NCBI GenBank assembly: GCA_021203775.1
Contig: JAJQAO010000026.1
Span: 3,540-61,110, forward strand
DNA from: Phascolarctobacterium sp.
GTDB taxonomy: Bacteria; Bacillota; Negativicutes; Acidaminococcales; Acidaminococcaceae
Direction of reading: 5' to 3'
DNA length: 57,571 bases
The position numbers and the translations under genes were made by a program. Below, one piece after another: positions 20,202 to 28,681 of this stretch; positions within the stretch are counted from its first letter, which is position 1; each line of letters begins with the position of its first letter. The notes beneath the pieces are model-generated. The model searched no databases. It worked only from the letters and a program-made list of their open reading frames with translations, and was not told the origin of the DNA.

Positions 20202-20648
20202 ATGTCACTTGAAGTAGGTGCAGTCGTGGAAGGTGAGGTTACCGGAATAACTAATTTCGGGGCCTTTGTGCAGTTGCCTGAGGGTAAAGTGGGACTAATT
20301 CACATTTCAGAAGTATCCAACGTCTATGTTAAGGACGTCCACGATTTTCTGAAAGAGCACGAAAAAATAAAGGTTAAGATAATATCCATTGATGCCCGCG
20401 GCAAGATAGCCCTGTCCGTTAAGCAGCTCATGCCTCCTGCGGAACTCCCGAAGAAGCCGCAGTATCCCCAAAGCGAAAGCCAGGAACGGGGCGGCAGCGT
20501 GTACCAGTCAGCACCAAAGCCAATGATGCCCCTTTCTTTTGAAGATAAATTATCCAAATTTCTAAAAGACAGCGATGACCGTATGCTGGATTTGAAACGT
20601 AATACTGAATCTAAACGCGGCGGCCGTGGCGCCAGACGCGAAAGATGA
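20202..20648 (+). CDS. S1-domain RNA-binding protein (YabR-like)
   Basis: 148 aa from ATG 20202, with GGAGGAG nine bases upstream; a TTG start seven codons earlier would run through that site. Residues 1-72 form a single S1 OB-fold (VGAVVEGEVTGITNFGAFVQLPEGKVGLIHIS in pieces, then KVKIISIDARGKIALSVKQ). The rest is a low-complexity basic/Pro/Gln linker with a short conserved FEDKLSKFLKDSDDRMLDLKRN and an RG-rich tail (RGGRGARRER). This is the YabR layout of Firmicutes. The family binds RNA and may affect ribosomes; the exact role is not settled. Its own promoter and terminator make it monocistronic. Confidence 0.92.
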   Translation: MSLEVGAVVEGEVTGITNFGAFVQLPEGKVGLIHISEVSNVYVKDVHDFLKEHEKIKVKIISIDARGKIALSVKQLMPPAELPKKPQYPQSESQERGGSVYQSAPKPMMPLSFEDKLSKFLKDSDDRMLDLKRNTESKRGGRGARRER

Positions 20649-20654
20649 ACTTTA

Positions 20655-20680
20655 AGAGGGCACTCTCGTGAGTGCCCTTT
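20655..20680 (+). terminator. Intrinsic terminator after the S1-domain gene
   Basis: AGAGGGCACTC / GAGTGCCCTTT hairpin with loop TCGT and a following TTTATTT. Confidence 0.8.
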
Positions 20681-20698
20681 ATTTACATGGGAGAAAAT

Positions 20699-22087
20699 AT
20701 GCATCCGGCAGTAAAAAAGCTTTATCGCTCGTTAAAAAGAAATATTCCCAGGGGAAGCAGAGTTCTGCTGGCTGTCAGCGGCGGAACCGATTCTCTGGCC
20801 ATGGCTGACGGGGCAGCAATGCTGATGGAGGAAGGATGGCTGACGGCATCGGTTCTGCATGTGGAACATGGTATCCGCGGCGATGAGGCCCTGCATGATG
20901 CGGTGCTGGTTGAAAAATTCTGCAGTGAGCGCTGCCTTCCTTATAAATGTATCCATGTTGATGTGCCGGCCTGCCGCGCTGAAAAGAAGCTTTCTTTGGA
21001 GGCAGCTGCCCGTTTCCTGCGTTACGAGGCCCTGCAGCGGGAAGCTGAAGCCGTAAATGCCGGATACATCGTCACGGGACATCAGCTTGATGATCAGGCG
21101 GAAACCGTACTGCTGCGGCTTCTGCGCGGGACTGCATCTTCCGGTCTTGGCGCAATGAAAATGCGGACGGGAAACATTCTGCGGCCGCTGCTGCATCTTA
21201 CCAGGGACGATCTTGAAGCCTACTGCACGGAGAGAAACATCATCTGCTGCCATGACAGCAGTAACGATGACATGGCGTATACCCGCAACCGCATACGTCA
21301 CGAACTGCTTCCGTATCTGGAAAAGAATTATAACCGTTCCGTCAAAAAATCCCTGGCCCAGACGGCAGAACTTCTGCGTGAAGATGAAGAGTTTTTTGCA
21401 GGGCTTGTCAAAAAGCTGCTGTCTGAGAGGGCAGCAGCTGAAAACGGAGACCTGCTGTTGGATACACGTGACTGGGAACAAATCGTGGCGCCTGTGCGCA
21501 GACGGCTGCTCAGGGAATGTTATTTTCTCTATGGCGGAGGTGAGCTTGGCTACCGGCATACGACGGCACTGGATAAAATCTGCCTGACAGGACACAGCGG
21601 GAAAGTATTGCGGCTGCCTGCCGGAATAGCTGCCGGCTATGCTTACGGAAAGCTCAGGTTTTCCAGGGAAATAAAATCCGGGGAAAAGGGTTTTTCCATA
21701 GAATGCGGCGATGATTTTAACGGCAGGAAATTTACTGTCCCTGGCGGCGAAGTGGTTTTGGAAATTCTAAGCGGCGAAAAGCCGCCCATGGGAAAGGGAA
21801 GGGTGATCTATCCTTTGCAGCTCTGCAGTGGTAAAATAGAATTGCGCAGCCGCAGGACGGGAGATAGTTTCAAACCGTACAGCGGGACAGGCGGAAAAAA
21901 ACTGAAGGATTACTTCATAGATAAAAAAATTCCCCGCGAAGATCGCAACGGGAAAATCCTTGTCTGCTGCGGAGAAAAAATATTGGGTATCTTAGGTATG
22001 GATAACGGTGCCTTTGTGCACGGGAATTATGATAAATGGCTTGTAGCCAAATTTATACCGGAGGGGTCTGAAAATGGAAATGAATAA
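20699..22087 (+). CDS. tilS: tRNA(Ile)-lysidine synthase
   Basis: 462 aa. Modifies C34 of tRNA-Ile(CAU) to lysidine so that it reads AUA. N-terminal N-type ATP pyrophosphatase domain with the PP-loop AVSGGTDSLAM (Ser27-Ser32), the HVEHGIRG and TGHQLDDQAET motifs and RNRIRHELLP; then the TilS substrate-binding and C-terminal domains (GDSFKPYSGTGGKKLKDYFID). I chose ATG 20699, with GGGAG five bases upstream; the two earlier in-frame starts lie in or next to the preceding terminator. It overlaps hpt by 14 bases. In Bacillus spoIIE precedes tilS; here it does not. Confidence 0.96.
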   Translation: MHPAVKKLYRSLKRNIPRGSRVLLAVSGGTDSLAMADGAAMLMEEGWLTASVLHVEHGIRGDEALHDAVLVEKFCSERCLPYKCIHVDVPACRAEKKLSLEAAARFLRYEALQREAEAVNAGYIVTGHQLDDQAETVLLRLLRGTASSGLGAMKMRTGNILRPLLHLTRDDLEAYCTERNIICCHDSSNDDMAYTRNRIRHELLPYLEKNYNRSVKKSLAQTAELLREDEEFFAGLVKKLLSERAAAENGDLLLDTRDWEQIVAPVRRRLLRECYFLYGGGELGYRHTTALDKICLTGHSGKVLRLPAGIAAGYAYGKLRFSREIKSGEKGFSIECGDDFNGRKFTVPGGEVVLEILSGEKPPMGKGRVIYPLQLCSGKIELRSRRTGDSFKPYSGTGGKKLKDYFIDKKIPREDRNGKILVCCGEKILGILGMDNGAFVHGNYDKWLVAKFIPEGSENGNE

Positions 22088-22622
22088 GGACATCAAACAA
22101 ATACTGCTGACAAAAGAACAGATCGACGAGAGGGTACGGGAACTGGGGCAGGAAATAACCGCCGATTATGAAGGCAGGGAGTTAGTAGTCATTGTTCTCT
22201 TAACAGGAGCGGCCTGGTTTGCAGCCGATTTGACAAGGGCCATTAAGCTTCCGCTGAGGGCTGATTTTATGGTGGCCTCATCCTACGGCAACAGTACCGA
22301 CAGCAGCGGTAATGTAAGGGTCTACCTTGATATACGTGAAGATATTGCCGGCAAGGATGTACTGCTTGTTGATGACATCATAGACAGCGGCATTACCTTT
22401 GCCGCCATATCAAACATGCTGAAAGAGCACAGGCCGCTGTCCCTGAAGACGGTTGCCTTATGTGATAAATGTGAACGGCGCGTTAACGGACTGGATGCCG
22501 ATTATGTAGGTTTTAAGGTTCCTGACGAGTTCGTTGTCGGTTATGGACTTGATTTTGCGGGGAACTACCGTAATCTCCCCTATATAGGAGTATTGAAACC
22601 TTCGGTATATGCCCGTAAATAA
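22074..22622 (+). CDS. hpt: Hypoxanthine phosphoribosyltransferase
   Basis: 182 aa. Salvages hypoxanthine (and usually guanine) to IMP/GMP with PRPP. The PRPP loop is VLLVDDIIDSGIT (96-108), with the Asp100-Asp101 pair typical of the family; the N-terminal VVIVLLTGAAWFAADLTR and the flexible-loop region ASSYGNST are in place. Length matches bacterial Hpt (about 180). The ribosome-binding site GGAGGGG lies inside tilS. tilS-hpt-ftsH is a conserved Firmicute arrangement. Confidence 0.96.
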   Translation: MEMNKDIKQILLTKEQIDERVRELGQEITADYEGRELVVIVLLTGAAWFAADLTRAIKLPLRADFMVASSYGNSTDSSGNVRVYLDIREDIAGKDVLLVDDIIDSGITFAAISNMLKEHRPLSLKTVALCDKCERRVNGLDADYVGFKVPDEFVVGYGLDFAGNYRNLPYIGVLKPSVYARK

Positions 22623-22638
22623 TTAGTATAAATGAGGC

Positions 22639-22667
22639 TTGCCTAAAATTTCTGCCTATACTATAAT
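22639..22667 (+). promoter_or_regulatory. Promoter for ftsH
   Basis: TTGCCT (22639-22644), 17-base spacer, TATAAT (22662-22667), 50 bases before the TTG start. Confidence 0.65.
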
Positions 22668-22717
22668 TATATATTATATGCTATGGGTATAGTGAGAAAT
22701 TAAAGGAGGATACGTCC

Positions 22718-24607
22718 TTGAACAGGTTTTTTAGGAACGTAACTTTTTATCTGCTGGTTATTATTGTTGTTATCTGGATGTTTGATTACTATTCCACGGG
22801 AACGGTCAAACAGACTGATATCAGCTATACCAGTTTCTTAAGATATGTACAGCAGGATGAAATTAAACAGGTAACTATTGTCGATAATATCATCAGCGGC
22901 AAATTGCCGGATGGTAAGGAGTTTACGACTGTGGTTCCTAATGACAGTGCGCTCATTCCCAGACTGGAAGAAAAGAACGTGGAGATTAAGGCGGAGCTGC
23001 CTCCGCAGCCTCCGTGGTGGATGAGTATCCTAAGTTCCCTGCTGCCCATGCTCCTGATTGTCGGTCTGTGGTTCCTGCTGATGAACCAGAGTAACGGCGG
23101 CGGTGGACGGGTTATGAATTTCGGCAAAAGCCGTGCCCGCCGTTACGATGATGATAAAGTGAAAGTAACCTTCAAAGACGTGGCAGGCGCTGATGAAGCC
23201 AAGCAGGATCTGGAAGAAGTTGTGGAATTTTTAAAACATCCCCAGAAATATAATGAACTGGGGGCCAGAATTCCTAAAGGCGTATTGCTCTATGGGCCTC
23301 CTGGAACCGGTAAAACTTTACTGGCCAGGGCCGTGGCAGGGGAAGCAGGAGTACCGTTCTTCAGTATTTCCGGTTCTGATTTTGTTGAGATGTTTGTCGG
23401 TGTAGGTGCATCACGTGTACGTGATTTGTTCGAGCAGGCAAAAAAAAGTGCACCATGTATTGTCTTTATAGATGAGATTGACGCCGTAGGACGGCAGCGC
23501 GGGGCAGGTTTGGGCGGCGGACATGATGAACGCGAGCAGACACTTAACCAGCTGCTGGTTGAAATGGACGGATTCGGCGCCAATGAAGGCATTATTATGA
23601 TTGCCGCCACCAACAGGCCCGATATTCTCGATCCGGCGCTTTTGAGGCCCGGGCGCTTTGACAGGCAGATTGTTGTGGATCGTCCTGACATAAAGGGACG
23701 GGAGGAAATACTTAAAGTACATGTGAAAGGTAAGCCTATCGGACGGGACGTTGAGCTGAAAGTAATTGCCCAGCGTACGCCCGGATTTACCGGAGCTGAT
23801 CTCAGTAATCTGGTTAACGAGGCTGCCCTGATGACAGCCAGGAAAAGTAAAAAAATCATCAATATGCCGGAAATGCAGGAAGCAGCAGAACGGGTTATCA
23901 TGGGGCCGGAACGCAGAAGCCGGGTTATAAGCGATAAGGAAAAACGTTTGACTGCTTATCATGAAGGCGGACATACAGTTGTGGGAATGCTGCTGGATAA
24001 TACGGATCCCGTCCATAAGGTGACCATTATTCCGCGCGGCCGTGCCGGCGGGTATACCCTGAGCCTGCCGAAAGAGGACCGCTATTATGCGACCCGCAGT
24101 GAAATGCTGGATGAGCTGAAGGTACTGCTTGGAGGCCGTGTGGCAGAAGCATTGGTGCTGAAGGAGATTTCCAGCGGTGCCAGCAATGATTTGCAGAGGG
24201 CCACGTCTATGGCACGCCGTATGATTTGCGAGTATGGCATGAGTGATAATATCGGTCCGGTAACTTTCGGGCACCGTCAGGACCAGGTATTTTTGGGGCG
24301 TGACATTGCCCGCGATAAAGACTACAGCGAAGAGGTAGCCGCGGAAATTGACAAGGAGGTGCGGGCTTTCCTGGAGGATGCATATGCTCAGACAGAAGAA
24401 CTGCTCAGCAAAAATATAGATAAACTGCATACGCTGGCAGAAGCCCTGATAGAGCATGAAACCCTGGAAGCCAGTGAAATTCAGGAAGTACTGAAATACG
24501 GTCACCTTTTGACTGACGCTGAGAAGGAAGAAATGAATTCCAGTGAACCACCGAAAAAGGACGTGCCTCAGGGAAATACAATAGTCGTTGCCGAACAGCC
24601 GGTATAA
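22718..24607 (+). CDS. ftsH: ATP-dependent zinc metalloprotease FtsH
   Basis: 629-aa membrane AAA protease. Two transmembrane helices (6-24 and 101-121) flank the extracytoplasmic region. Then the AAA module with Walker A GPPGTGKT (193-200), [11 protein letters not shown], and the second-region-of-homology [21 protein letters not shown] (read in pieces), followed by the Zn-protease motif HEGGH (415-419). Starts at TTG 22718, nine bases after AAAGGAGGA; no ATG is near. It degrades unassembled or damaged membrane proteins. Monocistronic: own promoter and a strong terminator. Confidence 0.98.
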   Translation: MNRFFRNVTFYLLVIIVVIWMFDYYSTGTVKQTDISYTSFLRYVQQDEIKQVTIVDNIISGKLPDGKEFTTVVPNDSALIPRLEEKNVEIKAELPPQPPWWMSILSSLLPMLLIVGLWFLLMNQSNGGGGRVMNFGKSRARRYDDDKVKVTFKDVAGADEAKQDLEEVVEFLKHPQKYNELGARIPKGVLLYGPPGTGKTLLARAVAGEAGVPFFSISGSDFVEMFVGVGASRVRDLFEQAKKSAPCIVFIDEIDAVGRQRGAGLGGGHDEREQTLNQLLVEMDGFGANEGIIMIAATNRPDILDPALLRPGRFDRQIVVDRPDIKGREEILKVHVKGKPIGRDVELKVIAQRTPGFTGADLSNLVNEAALMTARKSKKIINMPEMQEAAERVIMGPERRSRVISDKEKRLTAYHEGGHTVVGMLLDNTDPVHKVTIIPRGRAGGYTLSLPKEDRYYATRSEMLDELKVLLGGRVAEALVLKEISSGASNDLQRATSMARRMICEYGMSDNIGPVTFGHRQDQVFLGRDIARDKDYSEEVAAEIDKEVRAFLEDAYAQTEELLSKNIDKLHTLAEALIEHETLEASEIQEVLKYGHLLTDAEKEEMNSSEPPKKDVPQGNTIVVAEQPV

Positions 24608-24622
24608 AAATCATAAATCATT

Positions 24623-24667
24623 ACGCTTCTGCCATTTGATATATGGCAGAAGCGTCTTTTTTTATTT
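24623..24667 (+). terminator. Intrinsic terminator after ftsH
   Basis: Thirteen-base-pair perfect stem ACGCTTCTGCCAT / ATGGCAGAAGCGT, then CTTTTTTTATTT. Confidence 0.92.
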
Positions 24668-24681
24668 ATGTTTATCCTCAC

Positions 24682-24710
24682 TTGACATTTGGTTAACCTG
24701 ATGTTAACCT
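24682..24710 (+). promoter_or_regulatory. birA promoter with GTTAACC repeats, possible BirA operator
   Basis: TTGACA (24682-24687), 17-base spacer, TAACCT as a weak -10. GGTTAACC (24691-24698) and TGTTAACC (24702-24709) lie between and over these elements, 11 bases apart. GTTAACC resembles the half-site of the biotin operator used by HTH-containing BirA proteins (TTGTTAACC...GGTTAACAA), though here the copies read as direct repeats of an almost palindromic core. Confidence 0.45.
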
Positions 24711-24734
24711 TTGCATATATACAGGAGGGATAAT

Positions 24735-25733
24735 ATGCGTAAACGTATCTTAGAGCTATTGCGGGAAAATGGGCAGGAACCATTATCAGGGGAAGATATT
24801 TCCAAAAAGCTTAATATTACCCGTACCGCAGTGTGGAAACATATACAGGCCTTAAAAAGTGAAGGCTATGAAATAGAGTCTCTGCAGAAACGCGGATATA
24901 TTTTACGCCGGATTCCTGACCGCCTGTTTCCCCAGGAAATAGCTTCCTGCCTGAAAACCAAATGGCTGGGAAGGAATATCTGTTATCAGGAAAAAGTTGA
25001 TTCTACCAACAATTTCGCAAAGAAATTGGCTAATGACGGCTGCAAGGACGGGCTGCTTGTAGTGGCGGAAGAGCAGGGAGCTGGAAAGGGACGGCTGTCA
25101 CGCGGCTGGATTTCGCCTTATGCCAAGGGCATTTGGTTCTCCGTAGTTTTAAAACCGCCGTTTTTGCCCCAGGAAGCTTCCAAATGCACGTTGCTGGCGG
25201 CAGTTGCGGTTGTTAAGGCTGTTAATAATATAAAAGGGGTAAAGGCTGCCATTAAATGGCCTAATGACATACTGCTTAATGGACGAAAAATGGTAGGAAT
25301 ACTTACTGAGATGAATGCTGAGTTCGGACACATTAATTATGTGGTTATCGGTATAGGAATTAATACCCATGCTTCAGGGAGTGATTATCCGCCAGAGGTC
25401 CGCGACCTGGCCGTGTCTGTTGCCGATGCTGCTAGAAGTCCGTTCCGCCGGGTTGAACTTCTGGCTGCAGTCCTGAAAAATATGGAGGAACTGTATGAGC
25501 TTGCGGTAGAGCAGGGCTTTGCTTTCGTATTCGATGAATGGCGTAAATATTCATGTACTTTAGGTGAGAAAGTAAAAGTAATTGCTCCGGAGAGGACATA
25601 TCTCGGCACGGCTGTTGATATTGATAGTGACGGACTGCTGCTGGTGAAAACGAATGACGGTCATCTGGAAAGGGTAGTAGCAGGCGATGTGTCCATAAGA
25701 CCTGCCAAAACTGTCAAGGGAGTGTATCAATAA
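24735..25733 (+). CDS. birA: Bifunctional biotin-[acetyl-CoA-carboxylase] ligase and biotin repressor
   Basis: 332 aa from ATG 24735, preceded by AGGAGGG. Residues 1-62 form a winged helix (LSGEDISKKLNITRTAVWKHI), then the ligase catalytic domain with the biotinyl-AMP loop GAGKGRLSRGW (115-125) and KWPNDILL, and the C-terminal SH3-like domain (GEKVKVIAPERTYLGTAVDID). It makes biotinyl-5'-AMP, biotinylates carrier proteins and, with its DNA-binding domain, is expected to repress biotin genes. No biotin-synthesis gene is in the window. GTTAACC repeats in its promoter suggest autoregulation. Confidence 0.95.
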   Translation: MRKRILELLRENGQEPLSGEDISKKLNITRTAVWKHIQALKSEGYEIESLQKRGYILRRIPDRLFPQEIASCLKTKWLGRNICYQEKVDSTNNFAKKLANDGCKDGLLVVAEEQGAGKGRLSRGWISPYAKGIWFSVVLKPPFLPQEASKCTLLAAVAVVKAVNNIKGVKAAIKWPNDILLNGRKMVGILTEMNAEFGHINYVVIGIGINTHASGSDYPPEVRDLAVSVADAARSPFRRVELLAAVLKNMEELYELAVEQGFAFVFDEWRKYSCTLGEKVKVIAPERTYLGTAVDIDSDGLLLVKTNDGHLERVVAGDVSIRPAKTVKGVYQ

Positions 25734-25741
25734 ATAAACAG

Positions 25742-25770
25742 TTGCGCTGTTACCGCTTTTTGAGTATAAT
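25742..25770 (+). promoter_or_regulatory. Promoter for coaX
   Basis: TTGCGC (25742-25747), 17-base spacer, TATAAT (25765-25770). Confidence 0.65.
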
Positions 25771-25835
25771 GATAAAGGCTTTGCACCATGATAAGAAAGG
25801 AAAAAGCCATATTGATTTCCCAAGGAGGAAGTTAA

Positions 25836-26612
25836 ATGTTACTTGTTATGGATGTTGGTAATACCAATATTGTTGCAGGTGTTTTCGAAGGCAAAAAATT
25901 AAAAACCCACTGGCGTTTTTCTACCGATCGTTCCAAGACTGCGGATGAATTTGGTATTATACTGCGCAGTGAGTTTAATTACAGCGATGTATCCATGAAA
26001 GAAGTAACCTCGATAATTATTTCCAGCGTTGTGCCGCCGGTGATGGTTCCTTTGTGCCATATGTGCGAAAGATATTTCGGAATCAAACCCATGGTAGTGG
26101 GACCTGGAATAAAGAACGGTATTTCCATCAGATACGATAATCCTAGAGAGGTCGGCGCTGACCGTATAGTAAATGCAGTGGCCGCCTTGGATAAATATGG
26201 TGCGCTTGGAAAGCCTTTGATTGTGGTTGACTTTGGTACAGCAACTACCTTTTGTGCCATATTGCCTACAGGTGAGTACTTAGGAGGCGCCATTGCTCCT
26301 GGGATAGGTATTTCTACAGAAGCCTTGTTCCAGAAGGCGGCTAAGCTGCCGCGTATAGAGCTTATCAGGCCCAAAACGGTAATTTGCCGTAATACGGTAA
26401 AATCCATGCAGGCAGGCGTCATTTACGGCTTTATAGGACAGATGGACGGTATTATAAGCCGCATGAAGAAGGAACTTGGCGGTGAGGCTTATGTTATAGC
26501 CACGGGCGGTTTTGCCAATACCATGGCGGCAGGGTCCGATTCCATTGATGTGGTGGAGCCCTTCCTGACTTTGGACGGATTACTTATCCTGCACGAAAAA
26601 AATTCTAAATAA
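25836..26612 (+). CDS. coaX: Type III pantothenate kinase
   Basis: 258 aa. First step of coenzyme A synthesis. ASKHA-fold kinase with the phosphate-1 motif DVGNTNIVAGVF near the N-terminus, PREVGADRIVNA in the middle, the DFGTATTF phosphate-2 motif and the C-terminal ATGGFANTM adenosine motif. Length is normal (255-260). Has its own promoter and AAGGAGGAA ribosome-binding site. In Bacillus it likewise follows ftsH. CoaE, the last enzyme of the same pathway, is encoded at 39338. A terminator follows. Confidence 0.97.
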   Translation: MLLVMDVGNTNIVAGVFEGKKLKTHWRFSTDRSKTADEFGIILRSEFNYSDVSMKEVTSIIISSVVPPVMVPLCHMCERYFGIKPMVVGPGIKNGISIRYDNPREVGADRIVNAVAALDKYGALGKPLIVVDFGTATTFCAILPTGEYLGGAIAPGIGISTEALFQKAAKLPRIELIRPKTVICRNTVKSMQAGVIYGFIGQMDGIISRMKKELGGEAYVIATGGFANTMAAGSDSIDVVEPFLTLDGLLILHEKNSK

Positions 26613-26627
26613 ACAGCAAATATTTTT

Positions 26628-26650
26628 AGCCCGCTTTTGCGGGCTGTCTT
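26628..26650 (+). terminator. Intrinsic terminator after coaX
   Basis: AGCCCGC / GCGGGCT, loop TTTT, then GTCTTT. Confidence 0.75.
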
Positions 26651-26681
26651 TATAATTGACAGTATGGAGAGGGAATTCCCA

Positions 26682-27659
26682 ATGAAAATAGGCAACCTTG
26701 AGCTTGCTGTACCTGTAGCACTGGCACCCATGGCAGGCATAACCGATCTGGCGTTCAGATTACTGTGCAAAAAGATGGGCTGCGGCCTGACTGTTTCTGA
26801 AATGATCAGTGCCAAAGGACTGCTGTATAATAATGCCAAAACAAAAGAAATGCTGCGTATTGATGACAGGGAACGTCCTACTGCCATACAGCTGTTTGGC
26901 AGTGTGCCGGAAGATCTGGCACGGGCAGCCAGGATTGTCGCTGATAGCGGAGCCGACATTATTGATTTTAATATGGGCTGTCCTGTAACTAAAATAGTCA
27001 ATAACGGGGAAGGATCGGCATTAATGAAGGCTCCTGACCTCGCCTACGAAATTCTTGCGGCCATGACTGATGCGGTTAAAATACCGATTACTGTGAAGAT
27101 AAGGGCCGGATGGAATGCTTCCTGCCGCAACGCGGAAGATATTGCAAGGCTGGCTGAGCGTGCTGGAGTAGCGGCAATATCTGTGCATGGGCGCACTAGG
27201 GAGCAGTTTTATAATGGAAAGGCCGATTGGCAGATAATTGCCTTGGTCAAGCAGGCAGTAAGAATACCCGTATTCGGCAATGGAGATATTTTTTCAGCTG
27301 AAGATGGCATAAGAATGCTGGAAGAGACTAGATGCGACGGGTTAATGGTAGCCCGCGGAGCTGATGGAAACCCGTGGATTTTTGAACAGCTGCGTGACGC
27401 CGTCCAGGGGAAACCGCTACCTCCAGCACCTGATATCGATACGCGGCTTAACGTTGCCGCAGAACATCTGCATATGCTTCTTGAACTGAAGGGTGAATAT
27501 GTTGCCGTGAGAGAAATGCGTCGTCATATTTCCGCTTATCTCAAAGGAATGCCGCATGCAGCAGCATTTCGCTGCCGTTTTCATCAGGTGGTCAGCAAGG
27601 AACAGTTTCTGAAGCTTATAGAAGAGTACAGGCAGTGCTATCATGACTATGTGTCATAG
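26682..27659 (+). CDS. dusB: tRNA-dihydrouridine synthase (DusB-type)
   Basis: 325-aa FMN-dependent enzyme reducing uridines in tRNA D-loops. TIM-barrel start APMAGITDLAFRLLC, catalytic Cys100 in FNMGCPVTKIV, then HGRTREQFYNGKADW and GNGDIFSAEDG for FMN phosphate binding. ATG 26682 is chosen (GAGAGGG upstream, and the family starts directly with this motif); an ATG at 26664 would add six residues and the earlier start lies in the coaX terminator. Orthologue of yacF, which in Bacillus is close to lysS, as here. Confidence 0.95.
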   Translation: MKIGNLELAVPVALAPMAGITDLAFRLLCKKMGCGLTVSEMISAKGLLYNNAKTKEMLRIDDRERPTAIQLFGSVPEDLARAARIVADSGADIIDFNMGCPVTKIVNNGEGSALMKAPDLAYEILAAMTDAVKIPITVKIRAGWNASCRNAEDIARLAERAGVAAISVHGRTREQFYNGKADWQIIALVKQAVRIPVFGNGDIFSAEDGIRMLEETRCDGLMVARGADGNPWIFEQLRDAVQGKPLPPAPDIDTRLNVAAEHLHMLLELKGEYVAVREMRRHISAYLKGMPHAAAFRCRFHQVVSKEQFLKLIEEYRQCYHDYVS

Positions 27660-27677
27660 CCTTTAAGTAACCGCAAG

Positions 27678-27706
27678 TTGTATAACAATGGTAATTATGC
27701 TAAAAT
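27678..27706 (+). promoter_or_regulatory. Promoter for the two dehydrogenase-like genes
   Basis: TTGTAT (27678-27683), 17-base spacer, extended -10 TGCTAAAAT with TAAAAT at 27701-27706; 40 bases before the ATG. Confidence 0.6.
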
Positions 27707-27745
27707 ATTGTTTTGTAAAAGAAGCTTTTATTAGGAGAAAAAAGC

Positions 27746-28660
27746 ATGGATACTGCTCAATGCTGTAAACGCGTTATAGGTATTAGTCTGGGTTCATCAG
27801 TCCGTGATGCGAAAGCAGTCTTGAGATTGGGCGGTATAGAAATTTTTCTGGAGCGCCGCGGAACTGACGGCAGCCTCAGCAAGACCCGCAAGCTGTTGGA
27901 GCAGTGGGATGGCAAAGCTGATGCAATAGGATTAGGTGGTACGGATCTTTATGTGTACGCTGGCGGCAGGCGCTATACCTTCTGGCAAACGGCCAGATTG
28001 GCAGCAAATGTCAAGCATACTCCTGTGCTTGATGGCAGTGGACTGAAAAATACCCTGGAACGCCGCCTGATTAAAAAATTTGCAGAAAATGGAACAATTC
28101 CAATACGTGGAAGCCGGGTACTTCTGACATGCGGTGTAGACCGCTTCGGTATGGCGGAAGCACTGCAGGCGGCAGGAGCGAAAATTACTTTCGGAGATTT
28201 GGTCTTTGGGCTTAACATCAATAAACCGCTGTATTCACTGAAAGCTCTCAGTACATGGGCTGCACTGCTTGTTCCTGTTATTACTAAATTACCGGTGGGA
28301 TGGTTTTATCCAATAGGATCAGCCCAGGAGAAACGAAAATTGAGGCATCCGGAATATTTTCTGGAAAATGATATTATAGCAGGGGATTTTCATTTCATAA
28401 AAAAATTTATGCCGGACGAATTGCCGGGAAAAATCATTATTACAAATACCGTTACTGCAGGGGACAGGGAAATGCTGCGTCAGGCAGGAGTGAAAATTCT
28501 GGTTACGACTACACCGTGCCTTGAAGGGCGCAGTTTCGGCACTAACATAATGGAGGCCGTACTGGTAGCGTCAAAAGGTGCTGATCAGGCACTCACGGCA
28601 GCTGAATATATTGAGCTTTTAGATTATTATAAGATTGATCCGTCAGTCGAATGGCTGTGA
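27746..28660 (+). CDS. Quinate 5-dehydrogenase-like Rossmann protein
   Basis: 304 aa. It looks like the proteins annotated as quinate 5-dehydrogenase in Firmicutes, but I see no shikimate/quinate-binding signature and treat that name as unproven. The N-terminal half contains IGISLGSSVRDAKAVL and a Gly-rich GLGGTDLYVYAGGR. The middle, RVLLTCGVDRFGMAEALQ (124-141), reads like a Rossmann strand and turn. The C-terminal part ends with VTTTPCLEGRSFGTNIMEA (253-271), an unusual conserved-looking motif with Cys258. No signal peptide or clear membrane segment. It has its own promoter and is 21 bases upstream of the acyl-ACP-reductase-like gene, so they form a probable two-gene operon. Confidence 0.7.
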   Translation: MDTAQCCKRVIGISLGSSVRDAKAVLRLGGIEIFLERRGTDGSLSKTRKLLEQWDGKADAIGLGGTDLYVYAGGRRYTFWQTARLAANVKHTPVLDGSGLKNTLERRLIKKFAENGTIPIRGSRVLLTCGVDRFGMAEALQAAGAKITFGDLVFGLNINKPLYSLKALSTWAALLVPVITKLPVGWFYPIGSAQEKRKLRHPEYFLENDIIAGDFHFIKKFMPDELPGKIIITNTVTAGDREMLRQAGVKILVTTTPCLEGRSFGTNIMEAVLVASKGADQALTAAEYIELLDYYKIDPSVEWL

Positions 28661-28681
28661 ATAAAGGAGTAATAATATAGA

